A stretch of 17,626 nucleotides of DNA from the NCBI GenBank assembly GCA_905188025.1, contig CAJJKI010000019.1, positions 1 to 17,626 on the forward strand. The letters run 5' to 3'. Each line of letters begins with the position of its first letter. The stretch's first letter is position 1. The notes under the pieces were generated by a model. It worked only from the letters and a program-made list of their open reading frames with translations. It did no database searches and was not told where the DNA came from. A program made the position numbers and the translations under genes. This DNA comes from an uncultured Eubacteriales bacterium. Its GTDB lineage: Bacteria; Bacillota_I; Bacilli_A; RF39; UBA660. Shown piece after piece: positions 1 to 5,749 of the stretch.

Positions 1-35
1 GCACCAGGTCTAATCATTACAAAAGTGTATTCCAT
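1..35 (-). CDS. Start of a nucleoside diphosphate kinase-like gene (partial, runs off the window)
   Basis: Only the first 11 to 12 codons are present. They read MEYTFVMIRPGA from an ATG at 35, with a G-rich candidate ribosome binding site about nine bases upstream. The pattern (aromatic or basic residue, T-F-V-M-I-K/R-P) resembles the first beta strand of nucleoside diphosphate kinase, which usually reads TFVMIKPD. Here R and G replace the usual K and D/N, so it could be a divergent member or something else. It follows the dCMP deaminase and CYTH genes on the same strand, 26 bases after the CYTH stop, so a role in nucleotide metabolism is plausible. The identification rests on very few residues. 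Confidence 0.4.
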   Translation of the reverse strand, partial: MEYTFVMIRPG

Positions 36-61
36 AACCTATATTCCCCCAAATAGTTATT

Positions 62-850
62 TTAAAATTTTAATTTTCTATTGTCAAACATTGACTTTCC
101 ATATTTTCTATATATATCATCAGCAGTACATGATACTGTATCTTTCATTGAATAACCTAATTTACTTAATATGTTTTCCAAATCTTCTTCGGATTTGCCT
201 TCTACTTCAACATATGTTGGTATTCCAGGCCAAGTATCTATATCTAATTCATATTCATCTAAAACATATGTAATTCTTTCTTTTTCTTGATAACTTTTAT
301 AGGAATATCCTAGTGCTTCAAGTAAACCATTTGCTTCTTTAATACTTGGAACTTCAATTTCAGTTTCTAACATTTGTTGAATACCAGTTCCATTATCAGC
401 CAAAATATGTTTAACTGCTATTGTAGTCTTGTCATTTGTTTGTCTAACTCTTATCCATTTTTTTGAATTATTATGAAATTTATTTATAAAGTCTACTAAT
501 TTGTCATTGTCTAAATAATCAAATAAGTTATTTTTTAAGCATAAACAAGATACATTATCACAACCAATAATTTCTTTTAATTCTTTTTTACTTTCTTCTG
601 TTAAAAGATTATCTAGTTCAAAAAATAATAATTTTAATTTTTCTAATGCAGTTTCATATTTGATTTCACTTTCATTATCTTTTAATTGAGTTTTTATATC
701 AATAAATCTACCATATATTGTAGGTAAGTCATAAGTATATAAAAATTGTTTAGTTTCTTTTTTTAAGGCTGCTCCCATTGATTTAATTTTATCTATAAAC
801 TCATTTTTATTAATATCTAATATTTTAACTTCTAATTCCATTTTCTTCAT
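62..850 (-). CDS. CYTH-domain protein (class IV adenylate cyclase / triphosphate tunnel enzyme family)
   Basis: This 262-residue soluble protein carries the CYTH signature ExExK at residues 5-9 (ELEVK). Later strands also fit the family: WIRVRQ (132-137), TIAVKH (143-148), ETEIEV (162-167), and a C-terminal run with K190, R192, D205, D207 and EVEG (215-218). CYTH enzymes form a beta tunnel that binds triphosphates with a divalent metal; members are tripolyphosphatases, thiamine triphosphatases or CyaB-type cyclases. The sequence alone does not decide between these. An apparently helical insertion at roughly 50-128 makes it longer than the usual 180-200 residues. The ATG at 850 has a GGAG nine bases upstream, and the gene overlaps the end of the dCMP deaminase gene by 26 bases, so the two are probably co-translated. 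Identification of the fold is firm; the substrate is unknown. Confidence 0.85.
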   Translation of the reverse strand: MKKMELEVKILDINKNEFIDKIKSMGAALKKETKQFLYTYDLPTIYGRFIDIKTQLKDNESEIKYETALEKLKLLFFELDNLLTEESKKELKEIIGCDNVSCLCLKNNLFDYLDNDKLVDFINKFHNNSKKWIRVRQTNDKTTIAVKHILADNGTGIQQMLETEIEVPSIKEANGLLEALGYSYKSYQEKERITYVLDEYELDIDTWPGIPTYVEVEGKSEEDLENILSKLGYSMKDTVSCTADDIYRKYGKSMFDNRKLKF

Positions 851-1304
851 TATCTAATTCTCCTTCAAACTTATTTATTTTAATTCCTGCTTCTTTTAAT
901 AAAATCTCAGAATACTTATCAGGATATGCTTTTAAATATATAATCTTTTTAATTCCGGCATTTATAAGCATTTTGGCACATATTATACAAGGCTGTTTAG
1001 TTACATATAAAGTACTACCTTTAACATCTATTTTATTATTTAAAGCATCAATTAAAGCATTTTGCTCTGCATGAACAACGAAGCATAATTCTTGATTTTC
1101 TCCACTTTTTAAATTTAACTTTTTTCTTATACAAGTTTCTTCAGTACATGGTGTAATTCCATTAGGAACACTATTAACACCTTCAGCAATAATTTCATTA
1201 CCTTTTACTAAAATTGCACCAACTTTACCTTTAATACAATTAGCAATAGTTGATAATTTTAATGCATAATTCATATAATAACTATCATTTTTAATTTTAT
1301 TCAT
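825..1304 (-). CDS. dCMP deaminase family protein (ComEB-like)
   Basis: A 159-residue cytosolic zinc deaminase. The catalytic motif is HAE at 78-80 (zinc ligand H78, proton-shuttle E80), and PCIIC at 105-109 supplies zinc ligands C106 and C109. The upstream pattern G-x-N-x-x-P-x-G followed by C53 and C58-I-R is characteristic of deoxycytidylate deaminases, which often bind a second zinc, and separates it from simple cytidine deaminases. The expected reaction is dCMP to dUMP plus ammonia, feeding thymidylate synthesis. The ATG at 1304 is preceded by GGGTGG. It is the first gene of a minus-strand group with the CYTH gene and a possible nucleoside diphosphate kinase, which fits nucleotide-pool maintenance. 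It could instead act on another (deoxy)cytidine nucleotide. Confidence 0.88.
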   Translation of the reverse strand: MNKIKNDSYYMNYALKLSTIANCIKGKVGAILVKGNEIIAEGVNSVPNGITPCTEETCIRKKLNLKSGENQELCFVVHAEQNALIDALNNKIDVKGSTLYVTKQPCIICAKMLINAGIKKIIYLKAYPDKYSEILLKEAGIKINKFEGELDNEENGIRS

Positions 1305-1344
1305 TTAAACCACCCATTCAAAAGACAATATCATGTATATAAAC

Positions 1345-1353
1345 ATTATATCA
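1345..1353 (-). promoter_or_regulatory. Extended -10 promoter for the dCMP deaminase operon
   Basis: The minus strand reads TGATATAAT, an extended -10 element (TGnTATAAT). No good -35 box lies 16-18 bases upstream, as is common for extended -10 promoters. Transcription should start near 1338, giving a leader of about 35 bases before the ATG at 1304. It is divergent from the plus-strand small-RNA promoter some 30 bases away. Confidence 0.55.
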
Positions 1354-1377
1354 TTTTTTTACGGTTAATTATAGATT

Positions 1378-1406
1378 TTGAGAACAATTTATGGTATTAT
1401 TATTTT
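1378..1406 (+). promoter_or_regulatory. Promoter of the plus-strand small RNA
   Basis: TTGAGA at 1378-1383 and TATTTT at 1401-1406 are separated by exactly 17 bases. Each is a recognisable sigma-A box with one or two mismatches. The predicted start is near 1412-1414, just where a run of hairpins ending in an intrinsic terminator begins, so the promoter and RNA support each other. Confidence 0.5.
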
Positions 1407-1412
1407 AGTGAT

Positions 1413-1510
1413 TAGTTGTTTATCAACTTTTACTATTAGGAGTTTCGAATAACCTTTGTTATCGCTCCATTGAGTTAACAGTCTAACTCCCTAGCGGAGT
1501 TAGTTTTTTT
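1413..1510 (+). ncRNA. Putative small structured RNA, about 98 nt, unknown family
   Basis: There is no open reading frame here, but the plus strand can fold into three ordered hairpins. Hairpin 1 is AGTTG/CAACT (1414-1418 with 1424-1428). Hairpin 2 pairs GGAG (1439-1442) with CTCC (1465-1468), CG (1446-1447) with CG (1463-1464), and ATAAC (1449-1453) with GTTAT (1458-1462), capped by a CTTT loop. Hairpin 3 is a strong terminator at 1483-1503 with a T7 tail. GAGTTA at 1472-1477 can also pair with TAACTC at 1484-1489, which would disrupt the terminator, an attenuator-like alternative. No plus-strand gene follows for over 14 kb, so a free-standing small RNA is more likely than a leader. I do not recognise the family; 6S, SRP, tmRNA and preQ1 patterns do not fit. 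Confidence 0.5.
1483..1510 (+). terminator. Intrinsic terminator of the small RNA
   Basis: A perfect 8-bp stem, CTAACTCC (1483-1490) with GGAGTTAG (1496-1503), has a five-base loop and is followed directly by TTTTTTT. The opposite strand has no T-run after the stem, so it works only on the plus strand. Confidence 0.85.
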
Positions 1511-1614
1511 ATACCCTCTCGCGTAACAACAAGATATCACATTTTTTAATTTTATCTACCTATTTGTTGTAATTTTGTAGATTTTTCTTAATGTCTTTAT
1601 GAATTTGATTAATT

Positions 1615-1980
1615 TTATGGAAATATATTTACTAATTTAGGGATAAAGATAATTAGGCCAATAATTGCTGATGAGATGGCAGTTATGAGAACGGCTCCAG
1701 CAGAAATATCTTTAGCTCTTTTTACTTGAGGATTAATTTCAGTAGTGATTAGGTCTAGAGTTATTTCAATGGCGGTATTAAATAGTTCAGCGGATATGAC
1801 AAGGCCAAAGAGAATTAGACATATTAGCCATTCAGTAAGACTTATTTTTAATATAAAGCCGGATATAATTACAAGTAACATGATAGTTAAATGTATTTTT
1901 AAATTACGTTCTGACTTGATAGATGATTTAATACCAGTACCGGCATATTTGAAACTATTAATAATATTTTTATTTTTCAT
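1615..1980 (-). CDS. DgkA-type lipid kinase (diacylglycerol / undecaprenol kinase)
   Basis: A 121-residue integral membrane protein with three predicted membrane helices (about 31-47, 50-72 and 94-114). It has the prokaryotic DGK signature: SERNLKIH at 23-30, AELFNTAIE at 64-72 (catalytic and metal-binding E65 and E72, N68), and KRAKD followed by SAGAVL at 87-98. In Gram-positive bacteria this family mainly phosphorylates undecaprenol, recycling the lipid carrier of cell-wall synthesis, so UdpK is the more likely role; this is family knowledge, not seen directly. The ATG at 1980 has AGGAG six bases upstream. It is the last gene of a four-gene minus-strand operon, nine bases after the acetyltransferase-like gene. 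I see no clear terminator after it. Confidence 0.93.
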   Translation of the reverse strand: MKNKNIINSFKYAGTGIKSSIKSERNLKIHLTIMLLVIISGFILKISLTEWLICLILFGLVISAELFNTAIEITLDLITTEINPQVKRAKDISAGAVLITAISSAIIGLIIFIPKLVNIFP

Positions 1981-1989
1981 AATTAACTC

Positions 1990-2643
1990 CTATTTTAATA
2001 TATTTGCTATATCATCTAAAGATTCTTGAATTTTTTGAAAGGCTTTTGATACGTGAAGACCATCAACAAAGATATGGCTTACAGTTATATTTAAAGATAT
2101 TTCATATTTTTGATCTTTTTCATGATATTTACCCCAGCATACTCTAGGAACAGTTTGTGAACTTAGATCTTCAGGTATAGGATGAGTAACACTTGTGAAA
2201 TCTATCCAGGGTAAACATGTTATATAGAATTCGTTCCAGGCATTAGTAGGATTATAGTCATCTTTGGTTAAGCTAGTTTGATTTTTGGCTTTATTTATAT
2301 GAGTAGCAGCTTCTTGATAGAATGATTTAAAATCTTTGTGATAAGGAAAGCGAACGTTTTCAAAGGTTTCATTAGTAGTTAGGACGGTGATAGCAGGATT
2401 TATTTCATCATAGATGACTGGTTTATCTTCGACGAAACGCATACGCAACTCAGATACACTATTAAGACTTTTTGTAACAATATAGAGCATATCAATAAAG
2501 AATGATTCGTGAGTATTCTTAGTGTGATTAACTAGCTTAGTTACGTCCATCGTGACAGTTAAACTATAGGTAGAATTTTTAAAGTTACGAAACCATTCAT
2601 AAGTTTTTTTACGAGGAAGATTATTAATATCTATTTCTTTCAT
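1990..2643 (-). CDS. Chloramphenicol acetyltransferase (CAT) family protein
   Basis: At 217 residues this is the usual length for trimeric CatA-type acetyltransferases. Family landmarks are present: YEWF near residue 15, KPVIYDEINPAITVLTTNETF-like strands at 74-94, CLPWIDFTS at 143-151, and the active-site block H190-I-F-V-D194-G195 near the C-terminus, matching HxxxDG with catalytic His. In classical CAT the motif is HHAVCDG; the first His is Ser189 here. Such divergent chromosomal members often have no proven role in chloramphenicol resistance and may acetylate another small molecule. The gene lies between a YbaK-type deacylase and a lipid kinase in a housekeeping-looking operon with no mobile element nearby, which argues against a recently acquired resistance gene. 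The binding site before the ATG is weak (GAGAAGTG). Confidence 0.85.
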   Translation of the reverse strand: MKEIDINNLPRKKTYEWFRNFKNSTYSLTVTMDVTKLVNHTKNTHESFFIDMLYIVTKSLNSVSELRMRFVEDKPVIYDEINPAITVLTTNETFENVRFPYHKDFKSFYQEAATHINKAKNQTSLTKDDYNPTNAWNEFYITCLPWIDFTSVTHPIPEDLSSQTVPRVCWGKYHEKDQKYEISLNITVSHIFVDGLHVSKAFQKIQESLDDIANILK

Positions 2644-2660
2644 ATGACACTTCTCTTTCT

Positions 2661-3134
2661 TTATTCTTCAGGTAGTTTAGTGACATCAATCCATGTGGGA
2701 TATGAAGTTACTTCTTCAAGAAGAGGGATAGTTATTTTGATAGCGTTATGAGGACTACCACAAGCGGGATAGACATAGGTAAATCTTTTTAAGGATTCAT
2801 CTAGGTATACGGTAACGTTTTCTTTTAAACCAAAGGGGCAAACTCCTCCGATGGGATGGCTGGTTAGATCTTCTACTTCATCATGAGAGAGCATTTTGGC
2901 TTTTTCATGGAAATAGTGACGATATTTGGCATTATCTATTTTAGCGTCGCCGGCCATAACAATAACGATTGGTTTATCATTTACTTTTAATGATAGGGTT
3001 TTAGCTATTTCTTTTTCAGCGCATCCAAGGGATTCAGCTGCTTCTTTTACTGTAGCAGTAAGGCTTGGCATGGTGATTATTTTTTCAGCTAAATGATATT
3101 TTTCTAAATGTTCTTTTACACTTAATGCTGACAT
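2661..3134 (-). CDS. YbaK/EbsC-type aminoacyl-tRNA deacylase
   Basis: A 157-residue cytosolic protein of the YbaK/ProX/INS editing superfamily, which hydrolyses mischarged aminoacyl-tRNA (typically Cys-tRNA-Pro or Ala-tRNA-Pro). Signs are AKTLSLK (44-50, conserved lysine), VIVMAGDAKID (57-67), HPIGGVCPFG (93-102) and CGSPHNAIKI (125-134), all hallmarks of the family. No tRNA-synthetase domain is attached, so it would edit in trans. The ATG at 3134 has AGGAG seven bases upstream, within the last codons of the CinA-like gene, whose stop is only four bases away. The exact amino-acid specificity cannot be read from the sequence. Confidence 0.92.
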   Translation of the reverse strand: MSALSVKEHLEKYHLAEKIITMPSLTATVKEAAESLGCAEKEIAKTLSLKVNDKPIVIVMAGDAKIDNAKYRHYFHEKAKMLSHDEVEDLTSHPIGGVCPFGLKENVTVYLDESLKRFTYVYPACGSPHNAIKITIPLLEEVTSYPTWIDVTKLPEE

Positions 3135-3138
3135 ATTA

Positions 3139-3609
3139 TTACTCCTTTATAATGTTATTCATGATAGATACTACTTTTTCAATAACTAATTCTTTGTTTT
3201 TTGGACGAGTAGCTTTGGTACAAGTAACGGTGCTTGTGTGATATGTATCATTATTTTTATCATAAACACTGATATATACGAGATTATCTTGACCATAAGG
3301 ATTGTTGATATCGGCACGGTTTAATTTACCGGTTACCCCTACTCCATAATTTGAGTTAGTATAATTACTTATGACTTTACTCATTTCCTTGGCTACTTCT
3401 TCGCTGTAGACAGTATACTTATCAATAGTAAATGCAGATACTCCCATTTTTACTTTATAATCATTAGAGTATGTAACAGCTGAGTACATAAACACTTCAC
3501 TAGCTCCAGGGATATTAGTGATAGCATTGGCAATAGCGCCTCCAGTACATGACTCCATTGTAGATATAGTTTTTCTTTCTTTAATTAAATATTCAATTAC
3601 ATTTTGCAT
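3139..3609 (-). CDS. CinA C-terminal domain protein (PncC-like nicotinamide-nucleotide amidase family)
   Basis: A 156-residue stand-alone CinA C-terminal domain. TMESCTGGAIANAIT (17-31) contains the family's ESCTGG nucleophile motif; VTYSNDYKVKMGV (45-57) and SEEVAKEM (69-76) are also typical. Family members such as PncC deamidate nicotinamide mononucleotide in pyridine-nucleotide recycling. One part is unusual: after GVGVTG (89-94) relatives usually continue with a short Gly/Pro-rich loop, but here the stretch KLNRADINNPYGQDN follows, so substrate preference may differ. The ATG at 3609 has AGGAGG six bases upstream, and an extended -10 promoter lies just before that, making this the first gene of the four-gene operon. 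Confidence 0.85.
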   Translation of the reverse strand: MQNVIEYLIKERKTISTMESCTGGAIANAITNIPGASEVFMYSAVTYSNDYKVKMGVSAFTIDKYTVYSEEVAKEMSKVISNYTNSNYGVGVTGKLNRADINNPYGQDNLVYISVYDKNNDTYHTSTVTCTKATRPKNKELVIEKVVSIMNNIIKE

Positions 3610-3627
3610 AATAAGCCTCCTAAGAGA

Positions 3628-3636
3628 ATTATATCA
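3628..3636 (-). promoter_or_regulatory. Extended -10 promoter of the cinA-like/ybaK/cat/dgkA operon
   Basis: The minus strand carries TGATATAAT about 20 bases upstream of the ATG at 3609, with no clear -35 box. The surrounding 16 bases (3627-3642) are identical to those before the orphan gene at 17051. The leader would be short, just covering the AGGAGG site. Confidence 0.55.
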
Positions 3637-3648
3637 TAATTAGAAAAG

Positions 3649-3673
3649 AAAAAAATTCTTTTTCAAGAATTTT
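3649..3673 (-). terminator. Terminator of the GntR-ABC operon
   Basis: On the minus strand AAAATTCTT pairs with AAGAATTTT (3665-3673 with 3652-3660) around a GAAA tetraloop, followed by T-rich sequence. It overlaps the stop codon of the permease gene and sits just before the next operon's promoter. Confidence 0.75.
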
Positions 3674-4463
3674 AATCGATATTTACACCTTTATTTAATA
3701 GATGAGTATTTATGAAATAGTAAATTACTAAGAAACTCGTATAGATAAAGATGGATAGATACATTAATAGTTTAATAGTAGTAATATTAGGTAAATCACT
3801 TGTAGTAAAGATATTCATGACATCTGGATTAAATAATGCTACTAGGTAGACAAATAGTAAGAGTAGTAATTGAGTAGCAATATAGATGATAAAGCCAAAT
3901 ACTATTGATAGGACTACTTTATTGTTATTTTTAGTGTGACCTATGATAATTCCTGAATAGCCAGCTTGGATACCAGTAGTTAATTCTAGGAATAAGAGAA
4001 CTAAGAAGATTATTATAATGGTGGTAATATTACTATCATACATATTTGCTATAGTTGTAAAGAAAACTTTTAATAATTCAAGGTTATCTTTTGAATAGTA
4101 TGCAATAAATAATGATAAGGCAATTACTATAGTGCTTGTTAGTACAGAGATGATGGCTGTTAAAAATTTTGATAGATATAGTTCATTCTTAGTAACAGGA
4201 AGGGTGTGAGTTAGATATGATTCATCACCATAGAGATTACTTGTAAATGTTACCCATAGACGTAATAGATTATTGATAATAATATTAAAGAACATACTGA
4301 TAGTTACACCACTACATATCTTACCAATAATTAGCATCATAGTACTATTAGGGATATTTAGAAAGATGCGAGTTAGGATACTAAAGAAGATAGATAGTGA
4401 GTAGAATACAACTAAGTTTTTATATACTCTTTTAAGATCATATTTTAATAATTTTTTTAGCAT
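3672..4463 (-). CDS. ABC transporter permease (ABC-2 type, YtrC/D-like)
   Basis: A 263-residue membrane protein with about six hydrophobic helices (near 18-35, 48-70, 105-125, 150-172, 182-212 and 232-252). It begins with a short basic amphipathic stretch (MLKKLLKYDLKR), typical of ABC-2 permeases. The YLTHTLPVTKNE segment at 83-94 resembles the cytosolic loop conserved in permeases that pair with YtrB-like ATPases. Its ATG overlaps the ATPase stop (ATGCTAA, 7 bases), with GGAGG upstream, so the two are translationally coupled. The likely role is export of, or resistance to, a cell-envelope-active compound, by analogy with ytr-type operons; the substrate is unknown. Confidence 0.85.
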   Translation of the reverse strand: MLKKLLKYDLKRVYKNLVVFYSLSIFFSILTRIFLNIPNSTMMLIIGKICSGVTISMFFNIIINNLLRLWVTFTSNLYGDESYLTHTLPVTKNELYLSKFLTAIISVLTSTIVIALSLFIAYYSKDNLELLKVFFTTIANMYDSNITTIIIIFLVLLFLELTTGIQAGYSGIIIGHTKNNNKVVLSIVFGFIIYIATQLLLLLFVYLVALFNPDVMNIFTTSDLPNITTIKLLMYLSIFIYTSFLVIYYFINTHLLNKGVNID

Positions 4464-5152
4464 TTGAATTTCCTCCTAAAGATTTCATCAATAGATTCTT
4501 TTTCTTTATTTCTTAAAGTGTCAGCATCTTCTTGAAGTATTATTTTACCTGAATCAATAAATATTACTTCATCTAGAATTCTTTCTATATCAGAGATTAA
4601 ATGTGTTGATATAAGGACGCTTGATCCATCTTTGAAGTTACTTAGAATAGTATCTAGGATATAGTCTCTAGTAGCAGGATCGACTCCTCCCAATGGTTCA
4701 TCTAAGATATATAAATCAGCTTCACGAGACATTACTAGAACTAATTGTACTTTTTCTTGCATACCTTTAGACATTTTTTGAAGTTTTTGATTGCAATCTA
4801 GATTTAAATCTTTTAATAATTTGTAAGCTTTTTTAGGATTAAAGTTTTGATAGAATTCAGTGAAGTATTTAACGGTATCATTAACAGTCATACTCTTATC
4901 TAGATAAGTTCTTTCAGGAAGATAAGAGATACTTAATTTACTTTCTATACCTAAAGGTTTACCGTTAACAAGGATTTCTCCAGTAGTAGGAGTTAGTAAG
5001 CCGTTAATTAATTTTATTAGAGTTGTTTTACCAGTACCATTTTTTCCTAGAAGGCCAATTATTTTGCTACTTGATATGGTAAGATTAATATTTTTTAATA
5101 TTTCTTTATCACCATAATTTTTAGTGATATTTTTACATTGTAATAATTCCAT
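4457..5152 (-). CDS. ABC transporter ATP-binding protein (YtrB-like)
   Basis: A 231-residue nucleotide-binding subunit with Walker A GKNGTGKT (36-43), Walker B LYILDE (147-152) followed by PLGGVD, and switch His184 in ISTHL. The signature is MSKGMQ (127-132) instead of LSGGQ, common in this drug/peptide exporter subgroup, and the Q-loop position reads LPE (78-80). It would hydrolyse ATP to drive the adjacent permease. The regulator's stop and this start overlap as TAATG, and GGAG lies in the last codons of the regulator, so translation is coupled. The gene sits in the standard order regulator, ATPase, permease. Confidence 0.93.
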   Translation of the reverse strand: MELLQCKNITKNYGDKEILKNINLTISSSKIIGLLGKNGTGKTTLIKLINGLLTPTTGEILVNGKPLGIESKLSISYLPERTYLDKSMTVNDTVKYFTEFYQNFNPKKAYKLLKDLNLDCNQKLQKMSKGMQEKVQLVLVMSREADLYILDEPLGGVDPATRDYILDTILSNFKDGSSVLISTHLISDIERILDEVIFIDSGKIILQEDADTLRNKEKESIDEIFRRKFKC

Positions 5153-5517
5153 TATTTTTCTCCTTTTCTATTATTTAGATATTTATTTATTTCAGTTATA
5201 TCATAACCGAGCGCGGTCATTTTAGTTAGATAATCTTCAGTAATACTAGTGGCATATTCTTCTTTGTATTTAGCAATTAGTGAGATATCATTAGTAACAT
5301 ATTTACCATTAGTTCTTTCAGGATATATCAAATTAATACTTTCTAGTTCAGATAAGGCTTTTTGAACGGTATTAGGATTGACTTTATAGAGAAGAGCTAA
5401 GTCTCTTATGGACAGGAGCTTTTCCCCAGGTTTAATCCTACTGGAAATGATATCATTCTTGATAGTAGATACTAGTTGTAAATAAATAGGACTATTGTTA
5501 TCAAAATTATAATTCAT
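5152..5517 (-). CDS. GntR family transcriptional regulator (YtrA subfamily)
   Basis: A 121-residue regulator. Residues 10-76 form the GntR winged helix-turn-helix, with PIYLQLVSTIKNDIISSRIKPGEKL, then SIRDLALLYKVNPNTVQKAL as the recognition region and a wing ending in GKYV. The short helical tail (about 77-121) is too small for an effector-binding domain, which is the YtrA type. These repress their own ABC operon and are released by envelope-acting compounds. A matching inverted repeat lies over the transcription start. The ATG at 5517 has GAGGTG seven bases upstream. Confidence 0.93.
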   Translation of the reverse strand: MNYNFDNNSPIYLQLVSTIKNDIISSRIKPGEKLLSIRDLALLYKVNPNTVQKALSELESINLIYPERTNGKYVTNDISLIAKYKEEYATSITEDYLTKMTALGYDITEINKYLNNRKGEK

Positions 5518-5533
5518 GTAATCACCTCAATAT

Positions 5534-5557
5534 ATTGTATTACTTTCTTAATACAAT
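5534..5557 (-). promoter_or_regulatory. Operator for the GntR regulator (inverted repeat)
   Basis: ATTGTATTA and TAATACAAT form a perfect 9-bp inverted repeat with a six-base spacer. It begins at the -10 box and covers the expected start point, so a bound dimer would block transcription. Its position directly before a YtrA-type gene makes autorepression the natural reading. Confidence 0.7.
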
Positions 5558-5584
5558 GATACATTTATTTTTGATTATTGTCAA
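5556..5584 (-). promoter_or_regulatory. Promoter of the GntR-ABC operon
   Basis: On the minus strand TTGACA (5584-5579) and TATCAT (5561-5556) are separated by exactly 17 bases. This is a near-consensus sigma-A promoter; the start falls near 5549, inside the operator palindrome. Confidence 0.8.
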
Positions 5585-5589
5585 GAAAA

Positions 5590-5742
5590 AAAGACAAGTT
5601 TTTAATTTTTAGTTCATACTAGAAGGAATTATTTTGTAAAATTGGCTATTAAATGATGTTCAATTTTAATTCACACTAGATTTACTGAACTTTTTAATGT
5701 TTATTTAAATATACTAATAAACATTAATTTTTACTTGTCTTT
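5590..5742. repeat. Block of nested inverted repeats, 153 bp, unknown nature
   Basis: AAAGACAAGT at 5590-5599 is the exact reverse complement of ACTTGTCTTT at 5733-5742. Inside are further pairs in nested order: AGTTCA/TGAACT (5611-5616, 5686-5691), CTAG/CTAG (5619-5622, 5676-5679), GAATTA/TAATTC (5626-5631, 5667-5672) and AAATTG/CAATTT (5639-5644, 5661-5666), plus a separate 11-bp hairpin TTAATGTTTAT/ATAAACATTAA (5694-5704, 5717-5727). It lies between the ATPase stop and the GntR promoter. It could be a small non-autonomous element, a structured RNA or a long 3' hairpin of the ATPase message. The high AT content makes some pairing expected by chance. Confidence 0.35.
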
Positions 5743-5749
5743 GAATTAA

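Noticed and set aside
25..273. Plus-strand frame of 82 codons at the left edge
   Set aside because: It is antisense to the CYTH gene, very rich in Ile/Leu/Tyr from AT-rich sequence, and has no binding site.
5694..5732. 11-bp hairpin followed by TTTTT as a plus-strand terminator
   Set aside because: No plus-strand transcript is evident upstream, and on the minus strand, where the ATPase ends, no T-run follows.
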